A stretch of 64,000 nucleotides of DNA from Candidatus Sulfurimonas baltica (GTDB taxonomy: Bacteria > Campylobacterota > Campylobacteria > Campylobacterales > Sulfurimonadaceae), in NCBI RefSeq assembly GCF_015265455.1, contig NZ_CP054492.1:2604001-2668000 (forward strand), given 5' to 3'. Under the pieces are notes generated by a model. The model was not told the origin of the DNA, made no database searches, and saw nothing but the letters and a program-made list of their open reading frames with translations. This document shows positions 15,469 to 24,212 of this stretch, in pieces (position 1 is the stretch's first letter; each line of letters begins with the position of its first letter). A program made the translations under genes and the position numbers.

Positions 15469-16377
15469 TTAATATATAAGTTTAAAAAGCGCTAACGCTA
15501 AACCCAGACCAGAAGCAATCCAGCCAACAAACACCATTATAAACGCAAGTTTAGAGAGGCTCATCTCTTTGCTTAATGTTCTAAAGACTGTAACATTATA
15601 GTACGAAATTGTAAAAGGGTAAAGTATCGCAAGTAAAAGAGGCATCTCAAAATAAAATAGAGAATAACTTCCTAAAAACAACAAAGCAATAATAATATGC
15701 TGTTTTTTCTTTGTAATAGCTATAAGGTATGCAGCCAATAAACCAACTACATGAAATATCCCAATTATAAGTGTATGTTTAGACCAAATATCCAACTCAT
15801 TATGCCTAGAGAGAGTCTCAAACAAAGTAGAATCTAAAAGTATCCATAATATCAAAGGAGCATAAGAAACAAATGACAATGATAGAATCTTTGCATCTGT
15901 ATCAACTTTGTAATTTTTAAGCAAAACTGCACTAAAAAGAGCAATAAAAGAGAAAATAATTGCCAACAACAGTCTGTCATCAACATCGGATGTATAAAAG
16001 TACGTACCGGCGATGTAAGCAATAGCCAGAGCAAGAAGAAGTTGGTTGCTCTGCTTTACTTTAAACAGGTAAATTCCCAATGGAGCCATAAGACCGACAG
16101 CTAGCCCTAAAATAGAGAGAGTGTATATGTTGTAGTGTGGATAAGTAAATGATAGTAGCAGCTGAAGCGTTAAGGCAATCATGATTTTGTGTATCGGTTC
16201 AACTATCTTGCCCCAAGACCTGCCGCTTAAGATTGTTCCTAAAATGCCACCCACAAACATAGGAAAAAGCACTGTTAAATCAGAGTTGTAATGCGCGACA
16301 ACTCCTGTTTGAATTATTAAAAGATAATAGCTTAGTTCAAATCCAAGAAGTAAAACAAGAGCGAACGAATTAATCAT
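15469..16377 (-). CDS. Polytopic membrane protein, unknown
   Basis: A 302-residue, very hydrophobic protein with about 9-10 predicted membrane spans and few charged loops. The N-terminal GFELSYYLLIIQTG...FPMFVGGILGTILSGRSWGK is faintly like half of an MFS carrier, but I cannot assign a family. It overlaps the oxidase-like gene by 4 bases (ATGA), so it is made together with it. It could be an accessory membrane subunit of that protein or a transporter. Confidence 0.75.
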   Translation of the reverse strand: MINSFALVLLLGFELSYYLLIIQTGVVAHYNSDLTVLFPMFVGGILGTILSGRSWGKIVEPIHKIMIALTLQLLLSFTYPHYNIYTLSILGLAVGLMAPLGIYLFKVKQSNQLLLALAIAYIAGTYFYTSDVDDRLLLAIIFSFIALFSAVLLKNYKVDTDAKILSLSFVSYAPLILWILLDSTLFETLSRHNELDIWSKHTLIIGIFHVVGLLAAYLIAITKKKQHIIIALLFLGSYSLFYFEMPLLLAILYPFTISYYNVTVFRTLSKEMSLSKLAFIMVFVGWIASGLGLALALFKLIY

Positions 16378-17915
16378 AAGCGGTTCCTAAACAGTAGGTA
16401 AACCAAGGCAAATGAGATATCGTAAAAACCTACCAGGAGGCCAAGCATATCTATAGTTTCTAGGTAAAACAAAGATAAGAACATGGTGCCGGTAATAATC
16501 CTTGCGATAGAGGTTAGATATGCCAAAAGGTGAGCCTCTTTAGTAATACCTATGAGATGTAAGATGCCGACAAAACCCATAAAACCAAAAACCAAATAGT
16601 AGTAAGGGGAAAAAGATAGTCCCAAAAATTCAAAAAGAAGAGGTCCCGCCAAGATGAGAATTAAAGCGCCCAGACCATCTGATGCAAAACCGCTTAAATG
16701 ATAAAGCTGAAGTATGGATGGCTTTTTGTACTCCATCTTCTGGAGGATATAAAAAGCTAAACCTGTTACCGCCAATACCCCTGCTATAAGACGAGCATAC
16801 CACATTGTAATAACATCTATTTTAAGGAAACCAGCTTCATCAAAACCAGCTAAAGTGAGGGAGACAAAGATTATTCCAATGACATAAAGCCAAAAGTGGA
16901 TAAATGCTTTATGAAATTTATAAAAATAGCTAAGAACGCTCATCGACATAAAAAATATGCCAAGCCCAACGGCAAGATGTGCATGTGCGATTGTAATGTC
17001 ATTTTTATGCATAGCAAATCTAATCTCTGGAAAGAAGAGAATATTGCCCTGAATCATCACAAACAAAAAGGTCCAGATAGATATAACCAAGTATGGCGCA
17101 GATCTAAGAGTGATTTTTGCATCTCTGCACCATTTTATAAGCAGTGGGGCATAGGCAAATGTCATCCACTGGTAAATCCACTCCTCACCGTATGACAAAT
17201 CACCTCTAAGTATACGAGTAGCGACTGATACAATATAAGCTACAAATGGAAGTACCCAAAATATATGCCACTTTGGCTTGAAGTCATCTTTTGCATGAAT
17301 CTTTATAAGAAGATAAAACAGAGGAATTAAGGTAAAACTCATCCCCAAAGTGTTATCACCGTGAGGACCGACTAGAGTTTTTTCTACTTGACCAATTTCT
17401 GGATTCATCAAAATTAAAAGTGCTATTGGTGCGCTAAAAAGAGCAGCCTTGGAGACTTTTACCCATATTGGGGGAACGGAATACTGTTTAATAATTTTAA
17501 AAATTGCAATAATATAAAAAACTCCGCTAAGAGCAAGTAAGAAGTTAAGCTCGTAAGCAAAATCATAAAAAGGGAGACCTCTTTGAACTCCCAATCCAAT
17601 TGAGAGAGCTGCCATAAACAAAAACAGATGCCAAAGAAAAAAATAATTTCTAATTGGAACAACGGCATCATCCAAATTTAATCCATCTTTAGAGAACAGT
17701 GCAAACGGAAGCAGAGAGAGTGCAAGCATCATAGGACCATAAAGCATTAGTGTTATATGAAGTGAACGGGTTGTTGCAGCATTTAGAAGTGTATTGTCAA
17801 GCATACTAAATCCAACGAGTTGTGCGGCATATATAGCTCCAACTAAGACAGAAGCTAAAAATACAAAAGCCCACACCGGCACAATAGAGTGTATTAACTT
17901 ATTGAAGTTTGCCAT
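16374..17915 (-). CDS. Haem-copper-oxidase subunit I-like protein without CuB/FeB ligands
   Basis: A 513-residue, about 12-14-span membrane protein that can be laid on CcoN/NorB by eye. Helix II keeps the low-spin haem His (TTRSLHITLMLYG, H53). Helix X keeps the HxH pair (NDITIAHAHLAVGLG), which in oxidases binds both haems. In place of the helix VI motif GHNAVGF(F)LT it has GDNTLGMSFT, so the CuB His is Asp (a nearby GPH His is two residues away), and the helix VII His-His region (AGPHH) reads ATRILRG. If this alignment is right, the protein may bind haem but cannot form a normal binuclear centre. It overlaps the ABC ATPase gene by 17 bases and the next membrane gene by 4. Confidence 0.72.
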   Translation of the reverse strand: MANFNKLIHSIVPVWAFVFLASVLVGAIYAAQLVGFSMLDNTLLNAATTRSLHITLMLYGPMMLALSLLPFALFSKDGLNLDDAVVPIRNYFFLWHLFLFMAALSIGLGVQRGLPFYDFAYELNFLLALSGVFYIIAIFKIIKQYSVPPIWVKVSKAALFSAPIALLILMNPEIGQVEKTLVGPHGDNTLGMSFTLIPLFYLLIKIHAKDDFKPKWHIFWVLPFVAYIVSVATRILRGDLSYGEEWIYQWMTFAYAPLLIKWCRDAKITLRSAPYLVISIWTFLFVMIQGNILFFPEIRFAMHKNDITIAHAHLAVGLGIFFMSMSVLSYFYKFHKAFIHFWLYVIGIIFVSLTLAGFDEAGFLKIDVITMWYARLIAGVLAVTGLAFYILQKMEYKKPSILQLYHLSGFASDGLGALILILAGPLLFEFLGLSFSPYYYLVFGFMGFVGILHLIGITKEAHLLAYLTSIARIITGTMFLSLFYLETIDMLGLLVGFYDISFALVYLLFRNRL

Positions 17916-18522
17916 CTACCATCCTTAGTTTTTTAGTTGCATACTCTTCAACTTTCATGTCATGAGAAGCTACCACAACCGTCGTACCATTTTTTACACA
18001 CTTTGCTAAAAGCTCATATACAATTGCACTGTTCTTAGAGTCCAAACTCCCTGTAGGCTCATCTGCAAAGATGATTTTTGGCTCATTTATAAGTGCACGT
18101 GCCAAAGCAACTCTCTGTCTTTGCCCACCTGAAATCTCATTTGGATAACGTTTTGCCAACTCCAAAATTCCAAGTTGCTCTAGCAGTCTACTAATGTTTT
18201 TCTTTTTCTCATCTATGGCTGCTAAAGCAATATTCTCATACACACTGAGATAGTTTATAAGGTAGTGAAATTGAAAAACAAAGCCTATGTTTTTTTGACG
18301 AAACTTGTCCAAATTTGAAATCTCATCCATATGAAAGTTGTCTATTAAGAACTCTCCTCTTGATGGTTTAAGCAGGGTTGAGAGGATAGAGAGGAGAGTT
18401 GATTTTCCACTTCCACTATCTCCGCTTAAAAATACAAATTCACCCTCTTTTATCTCCAACGAGAGATCATAAAGGACTTGCTCTTTTCCATAAAAATGTG
18501 AAATATTAGATGTTTTTATCAT
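17899..18522 (-). CDS. ABC transporter ATP-binding protein (LolD/MacB type)
   Basis: A 207-residue ATPase with Walker A SGDSGSGKST near residue 36, Q-loop FVFQFHYLINYL, signature SGGQRQRVALARAL, Walker B IIFADEPTGSLD and the switch His in VASHD. The SGGQRQRVA and EPTGSLD versions are those of the LolD/MacB/FtsE group, matching the FtsX-type permease upstream. The ATG at 18522 overlaps the permease stop (ATGA); an upstream GTG is less likely. Confidence 0.92.
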   Translation of the reverse strand: MIKTSNISHFYGKEQVLYDLSLEIKEGEFVFLSGDSGSGKSTLLSILSTLLKPSRGEFLIDNFHMDEISNLDKFRQKNIGFVFQFHYLINYLSVYENIALAAIDEKKKNISRLLEQLGILELAKRYPNEISGGQRQRVALARALINEPKIIFADEPTGSLDSKNSAIVYELLAKCVKNGTTVVVASHDMKVEEYATKKLRMVDGKLQ

Positions 18523-19592
18523 GAGCACCCCTGATTTATCAGAAGTATTGGGTCTGTTTTAGAAGCTATCCACGCTGGGATTAGTGAGCCAACAAGAGCC
18601 ATAAGCAGTGTTGAGACTAAGACATATAGAGCAGTGGAGAGTGAAAGTGACCCATTGACATATCCTTGAAGAGTCTCTACATGTGGAATAATCTCCAAAA
18701 TTATCAAGCTTAAAATAAGAGCAAATATATAAGCTGATATGCTCATAATAAGTGTCTCAAAAAAAAGATTTTTAATTATAAAAAGTCTGCTTTTTCCAAG
18801 AGCTCGCATAATGCCGAACTCCTCTTTGCGGGAGTTGACTATCATACTCATAACAGATGCGATGCCCATAAGACCCATGGCAAATGCAAGAGTAGAGATA
18901 ACTAAAGATGAGTTTTCTATAATCTTGAACTGGTTATACTCTTTGACAAAACTTTTTGTTGTTTTTACCTCTATTTCACTATCCAAAGCGGAGATGCTTT
19001 TTAGAATTTTATTTGTATAGTCCGGGGACAAGGAAGATACTATAATATATGAGGCTGAGCGGTTAAAAAGCTCCCCGGCATCTTCTATATTCATAACTAA
19101 ACCACCCTCTTCAAAGCCAACATCACTACTGTAAGTGCCTGAGATCATAAAGAGCTTGTTTCCAATTTTTATGCTTGGAGTGGTGAACTGTTTAGCTATA
19201 TTTCCGCCCAACATAACCTCCCCACTCTTTGGGTATTTACCATTTGAGAGTTTGTAGTGCCCAAAATGATTTTTTGTTGTCCCATATATTCCGGCTATTG
19301 GAATATGTCCAACGGGAGAGGCTCCAACAACCATCGCATAGCTTGATTTAACACTCTGCGTTTTGTTTATTTTATCCAGAAGCGTAATATCTACATTGGA
19401 AAAGAAAGTATCAGAGATACCCTTTTGCGTAATTATAATATCTCCGTCTGTTTTAATCATGGTAGAGAACATTCCGATTATCCCCTGAGAGACCGAAGTG
19501 ATTAAAAAAATTGCCATTACCGCTATGGTAATAGATGAAAATATAAGCAAACTTTTAAAGCGGTTTTTGCTTAAAGCTTTTAATGAAATCAC
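18519..19592 (-). CDS. ABC transporter permease (FtsX/MacB/LolE family)
   Basis: A 357-residue permease with an N-terminal transmembrane helix (LLIFSSITIAVMAIFLIT), a periplasmic MacB_PCD-like domain (about 45-225) and three C-terminal helices with FtsX motifs SRKEEFGIMRALGKSR and LVGSLIPAWIASKTDPI. Such type VII ABC systems do mechanical work across the periplasm (lipoprotein release, efflux) and usually do not import. It is made with the ATPase (4-base overlap) and the upstream periplasmic protein (4-base overlap). Confidence 0.9.
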   Translation of the reverse strand: MISLKALSKNRFKSLLIFSSITIAVMAIFLITSVSQGIIGMFSTMIKTDGDIIITQKGISDTFFSNVDITLLDKINKTQSVKSSYAMVVGASPVGHIPIAGIYGTTKNHFGHYKLSNGKYPKSGEVMLGGNIAKQFTTPSIKIGNKLFMISGTYSSDVGFEEGGLVMNIEDAGELFNRSASYIIVSSLSPDYTNKILKSISALDSEIEVKTTKSFVKEYNQFKIIENSSLVISTLAFAMGLMGIASVMSMIVNSRKEEFGIMRALGKSRLFIIKNLFFETLIMSISAYIFALILSLIILEIIPHVETLQGYVNGSLSLSTALYVLVSTLLMALVGSLIPAWIASKTDPILLINQGCS

Positions 19593-20059
19593 TTTTCAAT
19601 TGCCAATTTTAGTTCTTGTTTTGTGGATATGTAAGAGATATTTTTAATTTTTCCATCTTCCACCCTTAGTAGCGTTATCTTTGCCTCTTTGTTTGGAACA
19701 ACAGTTCCAAATTTTTCATCATAATGCAGATATATAAGATGTTTATATTTTCTAAGCTTTGGGAGGGCAAACATATTTGTAATTACAGTGGGCATCTTAT
19801 TGATATCGGCTATAAAAATAGCACGATTCATTTGCAGATAGTATGCATCTTGAGTATCTAGATACTCGTTTACCAAAGCTCCTGTCTCTTTGTCAAAAGC
19901 GGCAATTACAAGCTTTGGGTTTTTAGGAACTCTCATCTCACGCCCTTGCGGAGTTTCATATTTAAAACCGTTAAGTTCGCCAAGAGCAGAACCAATTTCA
20001 ATCGAGCTTGCACCTAAAAAAGCTGCAAAAATGCTTACTATTAATAAAAATCTATTCAT
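19589..20059 (-). CDS. Periplasmic protein, unknown; first gene of the oxidase-like/ABC operon
   Basis: A 156-residue protein with a signal peptide (MNRFLLIVSIFAAFLGASS, likely cleaved near 20) and a mature part with no Cys. The sequence GFKYETPQGREMRVPKNPK, then VIAAFDKETGALVNEYL and AIFIADINKMPTVITNMF, suggests a compact alpha/beta fold, faintly thioredoxin-like, but without a CxxC. I do not recognise the family. A TATAAT lies 24 bases upstream and AAGGAAAAGAT precedes the ATG, so this is the operon start. Confidence 0.75.
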   Translation of the reverse strand: MNRFLLIVSIFAAFLGASSIEIGSALGELNGFKYETPQGREMRVPKNPKLVIAAFDKETGALVNEYLDTQDAYYLQMNRAIFIADINKMPTVITNMFALPKLRKYKHLIYLHYDEKFGTVVPNKEAKITLLRVEDGKIKNISYISTKQELKLAIEK

Positions 20060-20082
20060 ATCTTTTCCTTGATTTGTTAAGA

Positions 20083-20088
20083 ATTATA
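20083..20088 (-). promoter_or_regulatory. -10 box of the six-gene operon
   Basis: TATAAT on the minus strand, 24 bases upstream of the first start codon; a leader of about 17 bases carries AAGGAAAA. No -35 or operator repeat is obvious. Confidence 0.55.
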
Positions 20089-20099
20089 CTCTTTAAATA

Positions 20100-20846
20100 C
20101 TAATTGATTGTAAAAACAGGAATCTCGCTTGGAACCCTGTATCGAACCTTCGGTCCCCAATATCCCAACCCTCTCGTGACATAGAGAAGTGTTTTATTTC
20201 TGACATAGAGTCCTGAAAAATATGGCTGAAAGAATTTCACGACAATATTGAAGGGATAAACCTGCCCTCCATGAGTATGTCCGCTCAACTGAATATCTAT
20301 GCGGAATTTATCTACATGCAGAATATCTTTTGGTTGATGTGCTAGTAATATTGTTGAGAGGTTTGGGTCAAGCTTTGCAAAAAGCTCTTTGATTGGTCGC
20401 TTTATGCCGCGTGCAAAACTATATCTGTCGCTAAGTCCGACGAGTTGCAGGGGCACACCATTTATAGAGAGTATTTCAATCTTGTTATCCAAGCATATTA
20501 CCCCGGCATCAAAAAGCATATCTTTTAAAGCAGTTGGGCCGTAAACAATATCATGATTCCCTGTGACATAATAGGTAGGCGCCACTAGTAATTTAAAAGT
20601 TTTAAGATGCTTATGAAGCTTTGTTGCGAATGTTTGAAGAATATCGCCTGTTATAACTACAAGGTCTGGATTTAAACCATTGATTTTTGCAATCAGTGTT
20701 TTTAGATAGCTTATCTCAATATTTTGCGTAAGATGAAGGTCCGAGAGTTGAACAATGCGAAGACCCTTAAGAGATGAGGAGAAATTTTGTGCTTGCAAAC
20801 TGATTTCTTCAAAAGGAAAATGTGTCCAGCCGGTTTGTAATGACAT
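20100..20846 (-). CDS. YkuE-like metallophosphoesterase
   Basis: A 248-residue calcineurin-fold phosphoesterase. The metal ligands are in VQLSDLHLT near residue 32, VVITGDI near 60, VTGNHD near 96, ILLAHQPKD near 166 and LSGHTHGGQVYP near 182. This arrangement is of the YkuE/UDP-2,3-diacylglucosamine-pyrophosphatase-like group; LpxH function is possible but cannot be settled here. It has no clear N-terminal membrane helix. It lies 6 bases after the lipoprotein gene. Confidence 0.85.
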   Translation of the reverse strand: MSLQTGWTHFPFEEISLQAQNFSSSLKGLRIVQLSDLHLTQNIEISYLKTLIAKINGLNPDLVVITGDILQTFATKLHKHLKTFKLLVAPTYYVTGNHDIVYGPTALKDMLFDAGVICLDNKIEILSINGVPLQLVGLSDRYSFARGIKRPIKELFAKLDPNLSTILLAHQPKDILHVDKFRIDIQLSGHTHGGQVYPFNIVVKFFQPYFSGLYVRNKTLLYVTRGLGYWGPKVRYRVPSEIPVFTIN

Positions 20847-20852
20847 AATGTA

Positions 20853-21488
20853 TTATCTACTCAAATCTTCTCTGAATTGTTCTAGTAAACCGTCAAGTGA
20901 CATTTTCAAATCAGCAAACTCTAAACTATTGTTATTAAGAACAATCTTATCACCCTCTTGTATATTTCTACTGATGCGTAAAACTTTTCCGTTTTGAGAA
21001 TCTAGCAGACGACTCTCGCCTAATAGCCTCACATCTTCATCCATGTAGGCATTATAAGAGACTACATTTAGTCCCATTGCTATTGGTGTAAAATTATCCC
21101 ATTTATTATCATTGAAATGTACTTCAACGGCAGAAACAGCACTTTCAAATTTTAGAGTATTCACTGATTTTACCTCTGTCAATTTAAACTTTTCACTATT
21201 TTCAATCTCTTTTTTGTATGCTGATGTTAAATACTCAGAGATTTCTTTATATAATTTTTTTTGCGAGAGAGTTTGCTTATCTTCTGAAATTGAGGATATT
21301 ACCAAAACTGGAGCCACGATTATATTTTTGTATTTTAATAAATCAGTTTTATTTATATTAGAGTTATTAAGATGTGTATAATTTTCAAAAAAGCCGCTAT
21401 TTTTTGCTTGTATAGTTCGGCTTGAACACCCACTCATTAAAAACACGACACCAACGACTATACCTACTGCTAAAGTTTGTAATCTCAA
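20853..21488 (-). CDS. Lipoprotein, DUF3313-like
   Basis: A 211-residue protein with a lipoprotein signal (VGVVFLMSGC, lipobox Cys near residue 21). The mature start (SGFFENYTHLNN) and the YKNIIVAPVLVIS block resemble DUF3313 proteins, a family of secreted or lipid-anchored proteins with unknown role. It is followed by the metallophosphoesterase. The family call is from memory of motifs and is moderate. Confidence 0.7.
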   Translation of the reverse strand: MRLQTLAVGIVVGVVFLMSGCSSRTIQAKNSGFFENYTHLNNSNINKTDLLKYKNIIVAPVLVISSISEDKQTLSQKKLYKEISEYLTSAYKKEIENSEKFKLTEVKSVNTLKFESAVSAVEVHFNDNKWDNFTPIAMGLNVVSYNAYMDEDVRLLGESRLLDSQNGKVLRISRNIQEGDKIVLNNNSLEFADLKMSLDGLLEQFREDLSR

Positions 21489-21611
21489 ATCTAATCCTTT
21501 GTATATTTATATTAACAACATTCTATATTAAAACCGCTCTACCCTTGTTAAATCAAATAGATAATTTAATATTTTATGCTATCATTAATGATATTAATAT
21601 TAGGCTTCATA

Positions 21612-22196
21612 GTGAAACATTTAAAAATTATTTTCAGTTTATTACTAACAGCGTTTATGCTCTCAGGTTTTTGGTCAGGTAAAAGCGATAAAGAGATAAA
21701 AGAGGATAATAGGCAGGAGAGAATAGAGCGCCACAAGGTAAACAATGAAACACTTCAGCTTCTATATAAATACGCACCCAAAGCTAGAGATATGGTTTTA
21801 AGATCTTACGGATACGCAACATTTACTAATGTTGGTGTAAATATAGTTTTATTTTCCGTAGAAGGTGGAAAAGGTATGGCACGCAACAATAGAACTGGAT
21901 GGACAACATATATGAATATGGCCTCTGGCGGAGTTGGTCTAGGGCTTGGCATTAAGGATTTTAGAGCTGTATTTTTATTTGAAAACAAAAAAGCCTTTGA
22001 TTCATTTGTTAATTCAGGGTGGGAAGCTAACGCTCAAGCAGATGCGGCTGCCAAAGTTGGCAAAGAGGGGGGAGCTGTAAATGCTGCAATTACAGTTGCT
22101 CCTGGAGTAAGACTCTACAAGTTGACTCAAAACGGTCTTGCAATTCAAGCAACAGTACAAGGTACAAAATATTGGAAAGATGCTGAACTTAACTAA
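21612..22196 (+). CDS. SYLF (YSC84-like) domain protein
   Basis: A 194-residue secreted protein with signal peptide (KHLKIIFSLLLTAFMLSGF). The SYLF/Ysc84 domain is recognised by YGYATFTNVGVNIVL, VEGGKGMARN, MNMASGGVGLGLGIKDFRAVFLFENKKAFDSF and the end with NGLAIQATVQGTKYWKDAELN. SYLF domains bind phosphoinositide-type lipids in eukaryotes; the bacterial role is unclear. The start is taken as GTG at 21612; earlier ATGs (21576, 21588) add a non-signal-like stretch. Confidence 0.82.
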   Translation: MKHLKIIFSLLLTAFMLSGFWSGKSDKEIKEDNRQERIERHKVNNETLQLLYKYAPKARDMVLRSYGYATFTNVGVNIVLFSVEGGKGMARNNRTGWTTYMNMASGGVGLGLGIKDFRAVFLFENKKAFDSFVNSGWEANAQADAAAKVGKEGGAVNAAITVAPGVRLYKLTQNGLAIQATVQGTKYWKDAELN

Positions 22197-22215
22197 ACAA
22201 TAATTATTTAGGTCT

Positions 22216-23922
22216 TTAAAAAGCTAGCACTAAGCGAATTCCTGCTTCTTGATTTTTGCCCCAAATTTTAAATATAATTTTCTTAGTAATTGGAGTAGTA
22301 AAATATGCTTCAAAGTCACCTTTGCTTTTCCTTCCGGTAAAGAATACTGGTTCTCTAAAGTCGATTCCTATGTGGCTTAAACCGTTCCAGTAGCTAAGGC
22401 CTGCTAAAACTTCAATACCTGCTGTCATTTTTAGTGGATAAACAGTTGCCTGTCCCATTCCATACCATAGCAGAGAAGATGTCCCATATGAAACTCCTGA
22501 TCCAACTTGCACAAGTGGCTGTAATGAACTATCTTTGAGTGATCGATCTGCTCCTGCGTATATTTTCCAAGATACAGGATGATAAAAATCGAATCTCTTT
22601 GTAAGCGATTCGATTTTAAGCAAAGTAAACGATTGAAGAGAAGTTTTATTTTCAATACGTCGCATTTCTAATCCTAAAAATTCTAGAGTTCCATCACCCA
22701 ATTCTGAATATAAATCATGAATTCGGTTAAATAGTATAGGACGTACGTTTAGGTCTAATCCTTCAACTCCATTTACTTGAAGATATCCAACCTCTATTTT
22801 AGAGCTTCCATGGCGTATTGGCTCTCCTATATATCGCTCATTAGGTGGAGTATAGGGGAGTTGTTTTACATCTTCGAAATCACCTTTTCCTTGATGAAAG
22901 CGTTTAAATAAAATATCATAGTAGCCATTTATAAGATAGCCAAGCTTATCTTTAGTTTCATTAGATAAGTTTATACTCTCTAATTCTTCTTTTTTATCTC
23001 CACTGTTTTTCCATCTGGAAAAAAAATCTTTTTCTTCAGCAGTAAAGCCATTATATATCGTATGTAAACTATTAATTAATGGTGGTTGAGTGTCGATTTG
23101 CATGACAAGCCCTGCTTTTTTTATTTCATTTATAGTTTCATATGGAATTACAGCATATGGAAAATTTTCTCTAAGCTTTAGCCCAGGTCTAGCTACTTCT
23201 AAAAACCAAAGCATTTCATAGGCGCAGTTTTCAGTAAAAAATTTGTAATTAATGTTTGCATCATAAAGCTCATAGGCATGCCAGAGCATATTTTCAATTT
23301 CATCTTGTGTTAAATTAAGACGATATTCACTGAGGCTTCGTTGTTCAACAATGTTATAACCTTCATGTAACTTGAAATAAGGCTCTGCTACGAATTTTCC
23401 ATTAAATCCTCCTCTTATACCTTTAGATAGCAGGTCAATAAATCCAACTTCTTGAGGAATCTCTGCAGCAAAACTGAGTGTTTGTGAAAAAAATCGGTTA
23501 TTAGTTTTATGGATTGTGATAAACGTGTGACCAAAATAGGATATGGGCGAACCAAGATATGAGGAAGCAAATGACATACTTACAGATTCTCCACGGGAGT
23601 CTTTTAAAAATTCGTTTAAATTAGTACAGTGGTCAAAAGTTATATTTAAATCTAATTTCTTGTTTAAATAACGGTAGCGAGCAGGAAATCGGCAAAGCAT
23701 TTCATCTTTTTTATCACTTCTCAATTCACTTATAGCGATATTAAACTCATTTTCTGGAGAAAAAGGATTTGATAAAAAAAATTTAGGATCGTTGATATCA
23801 CTTTTGTTATCATCGCGAATATGCAGAAGCGAATGCCATTCAGGTGATTCAGCTAATGGCTGAGCATGGGCGCAGTTAATTACAAAAAAAACAGCAAAGA
23901 TAACTGAAAAGAAAAATTTCAA
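22216..23922 (-). CDS. DUF4105 (Lnb-type) periplasmic/outer-membrane protein
   Basis: A 568-residue secreted protein (signal MKFFFSVIFAVFFVINCAHA). The N-terminal half carries DUF4105 features: ASSYLGSPISYFGHTFITIH, then FFTENCAYEMLWFLEVARPG with the conserved Asn-Cys, the family of the Lnb N-acyltransferase-related periplasmic domain. The C-terminal 200 residues alternate hydrophobic/aromatic residues and end in LVLAF, fitting an outer-membrane beta-barrel. It overlaps the small upstream gene by 4 bases. The enzyme activity is not proven by sequence. Confidence 0.85.
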   Translation of the reverse strand: MKFFFSVIFAVFFVINCAHAQPLAESPEWHSLLHIRDDNKSDINDPKFFLSNPFSPENEFNIAISELRSDKKDEMLCRFPARYRYLNKKLDLNITFDHCTNLNEFLKDSRGESVSMSFASSYLGSPISYFGHTFITIHKTNNRFFSQTLSFAAEIPQEVGFIDLLSKGIRGGFNGKFVAEPYFKLHEGYNIVEQRSLSEYRLNLTQDEIENMLWHAYELYDANINYKFFTENCAYEMLWFLEVARPGLKLRENFPYAVIPYETINEIKKAGLVMQIDTQPPLINSLHTIYNGFTAEEKDFFSRWKNSGDKKEELESINLSNETKDKLGYLINGYYDILFKRFHQGKGDFEDVKQLPYTPPNERYIGEPIRHGSSKIEVGYLQVNGVEGLDLNVRPILFNRIHDLYSELGDGTLEFLGLEMRRIENKTSLQSFTLLKIESLTKRFDFYHPVSWKIYAGADRSLKDSSLQPLVQVGSGVSYGTSSLLWYGMGQATVYPLKMTAGIEVLAGLSYWNGLSHIGIDFREPVFFTGRKSKGDFEAYFTTPITKKIIFKIWGKNQEAGIRLVLAF

Positions 23923-24212
23923 CGGTATTCTACAACTGCTTTTGCAAAATAGTAAGTGTCTTTAGTGGAGCTTGCTAGTTTATGCAATATTAGAAAATTC
24001 ATTATAGGCTTTTGTGCTATTAAACTTTCCACGTAATCACCTTCACCAAATTCAATTTCATGAATAAGACGAGAATGATTAAGTAGAATGAAGCTCATTA
24101 TTGAAGATTCAGCGTGTGTTTGATATTTCTTAGAATATTGTATATTATCAGAACCTAAAAGTAGATTCACTAATATAGCTGTAACTATTACACTTCTAAG
24201 AAAAAGTTTCAT
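23919..24212 (-). CDS. Small secreted protein, possibly reduced DUF3015-like
   Basis: A 97-residue protein with signal MKLFLRSVIVTAILVNLLLGS. The mature part includes ESSIMSFILLNHSRLIHEIEFGEGDYVESL. DUF3015 proteins, frequent neighbours of DUF4105 and PEGA genes, have a similar 'GEGEYL..L' pattern, but the match here is short, so the relationship is a suggestion. Linked by overlaps on both sides: 1 base (TAATG) with the PEGA gene and 4 bases with the DUF4105 gene. Confidence 0.65.
   Translation of the reverse strand: MKLFLRSVIVTAILVNLLLGSDNIQYSKKYQTHAESSIMSFILLNHSRLIHEIEFGEGDYVESLIAQKPIMNFLILHKLASSTKDTYYFAKAVVEYR

Noticed and set aside
16374-17915. Straight annotation as nitric oxide reductase NorB or CcoN
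   Set aside because: The ligand pattern for the binuclear centre is missing, and no cytochrome subunit is adjacent.
19589-20059. NosL or other copper-chaperone assignment for the periplasmic protein
   Set aside because: It has no Cys and no NosL motif, so a copper role is not supported.
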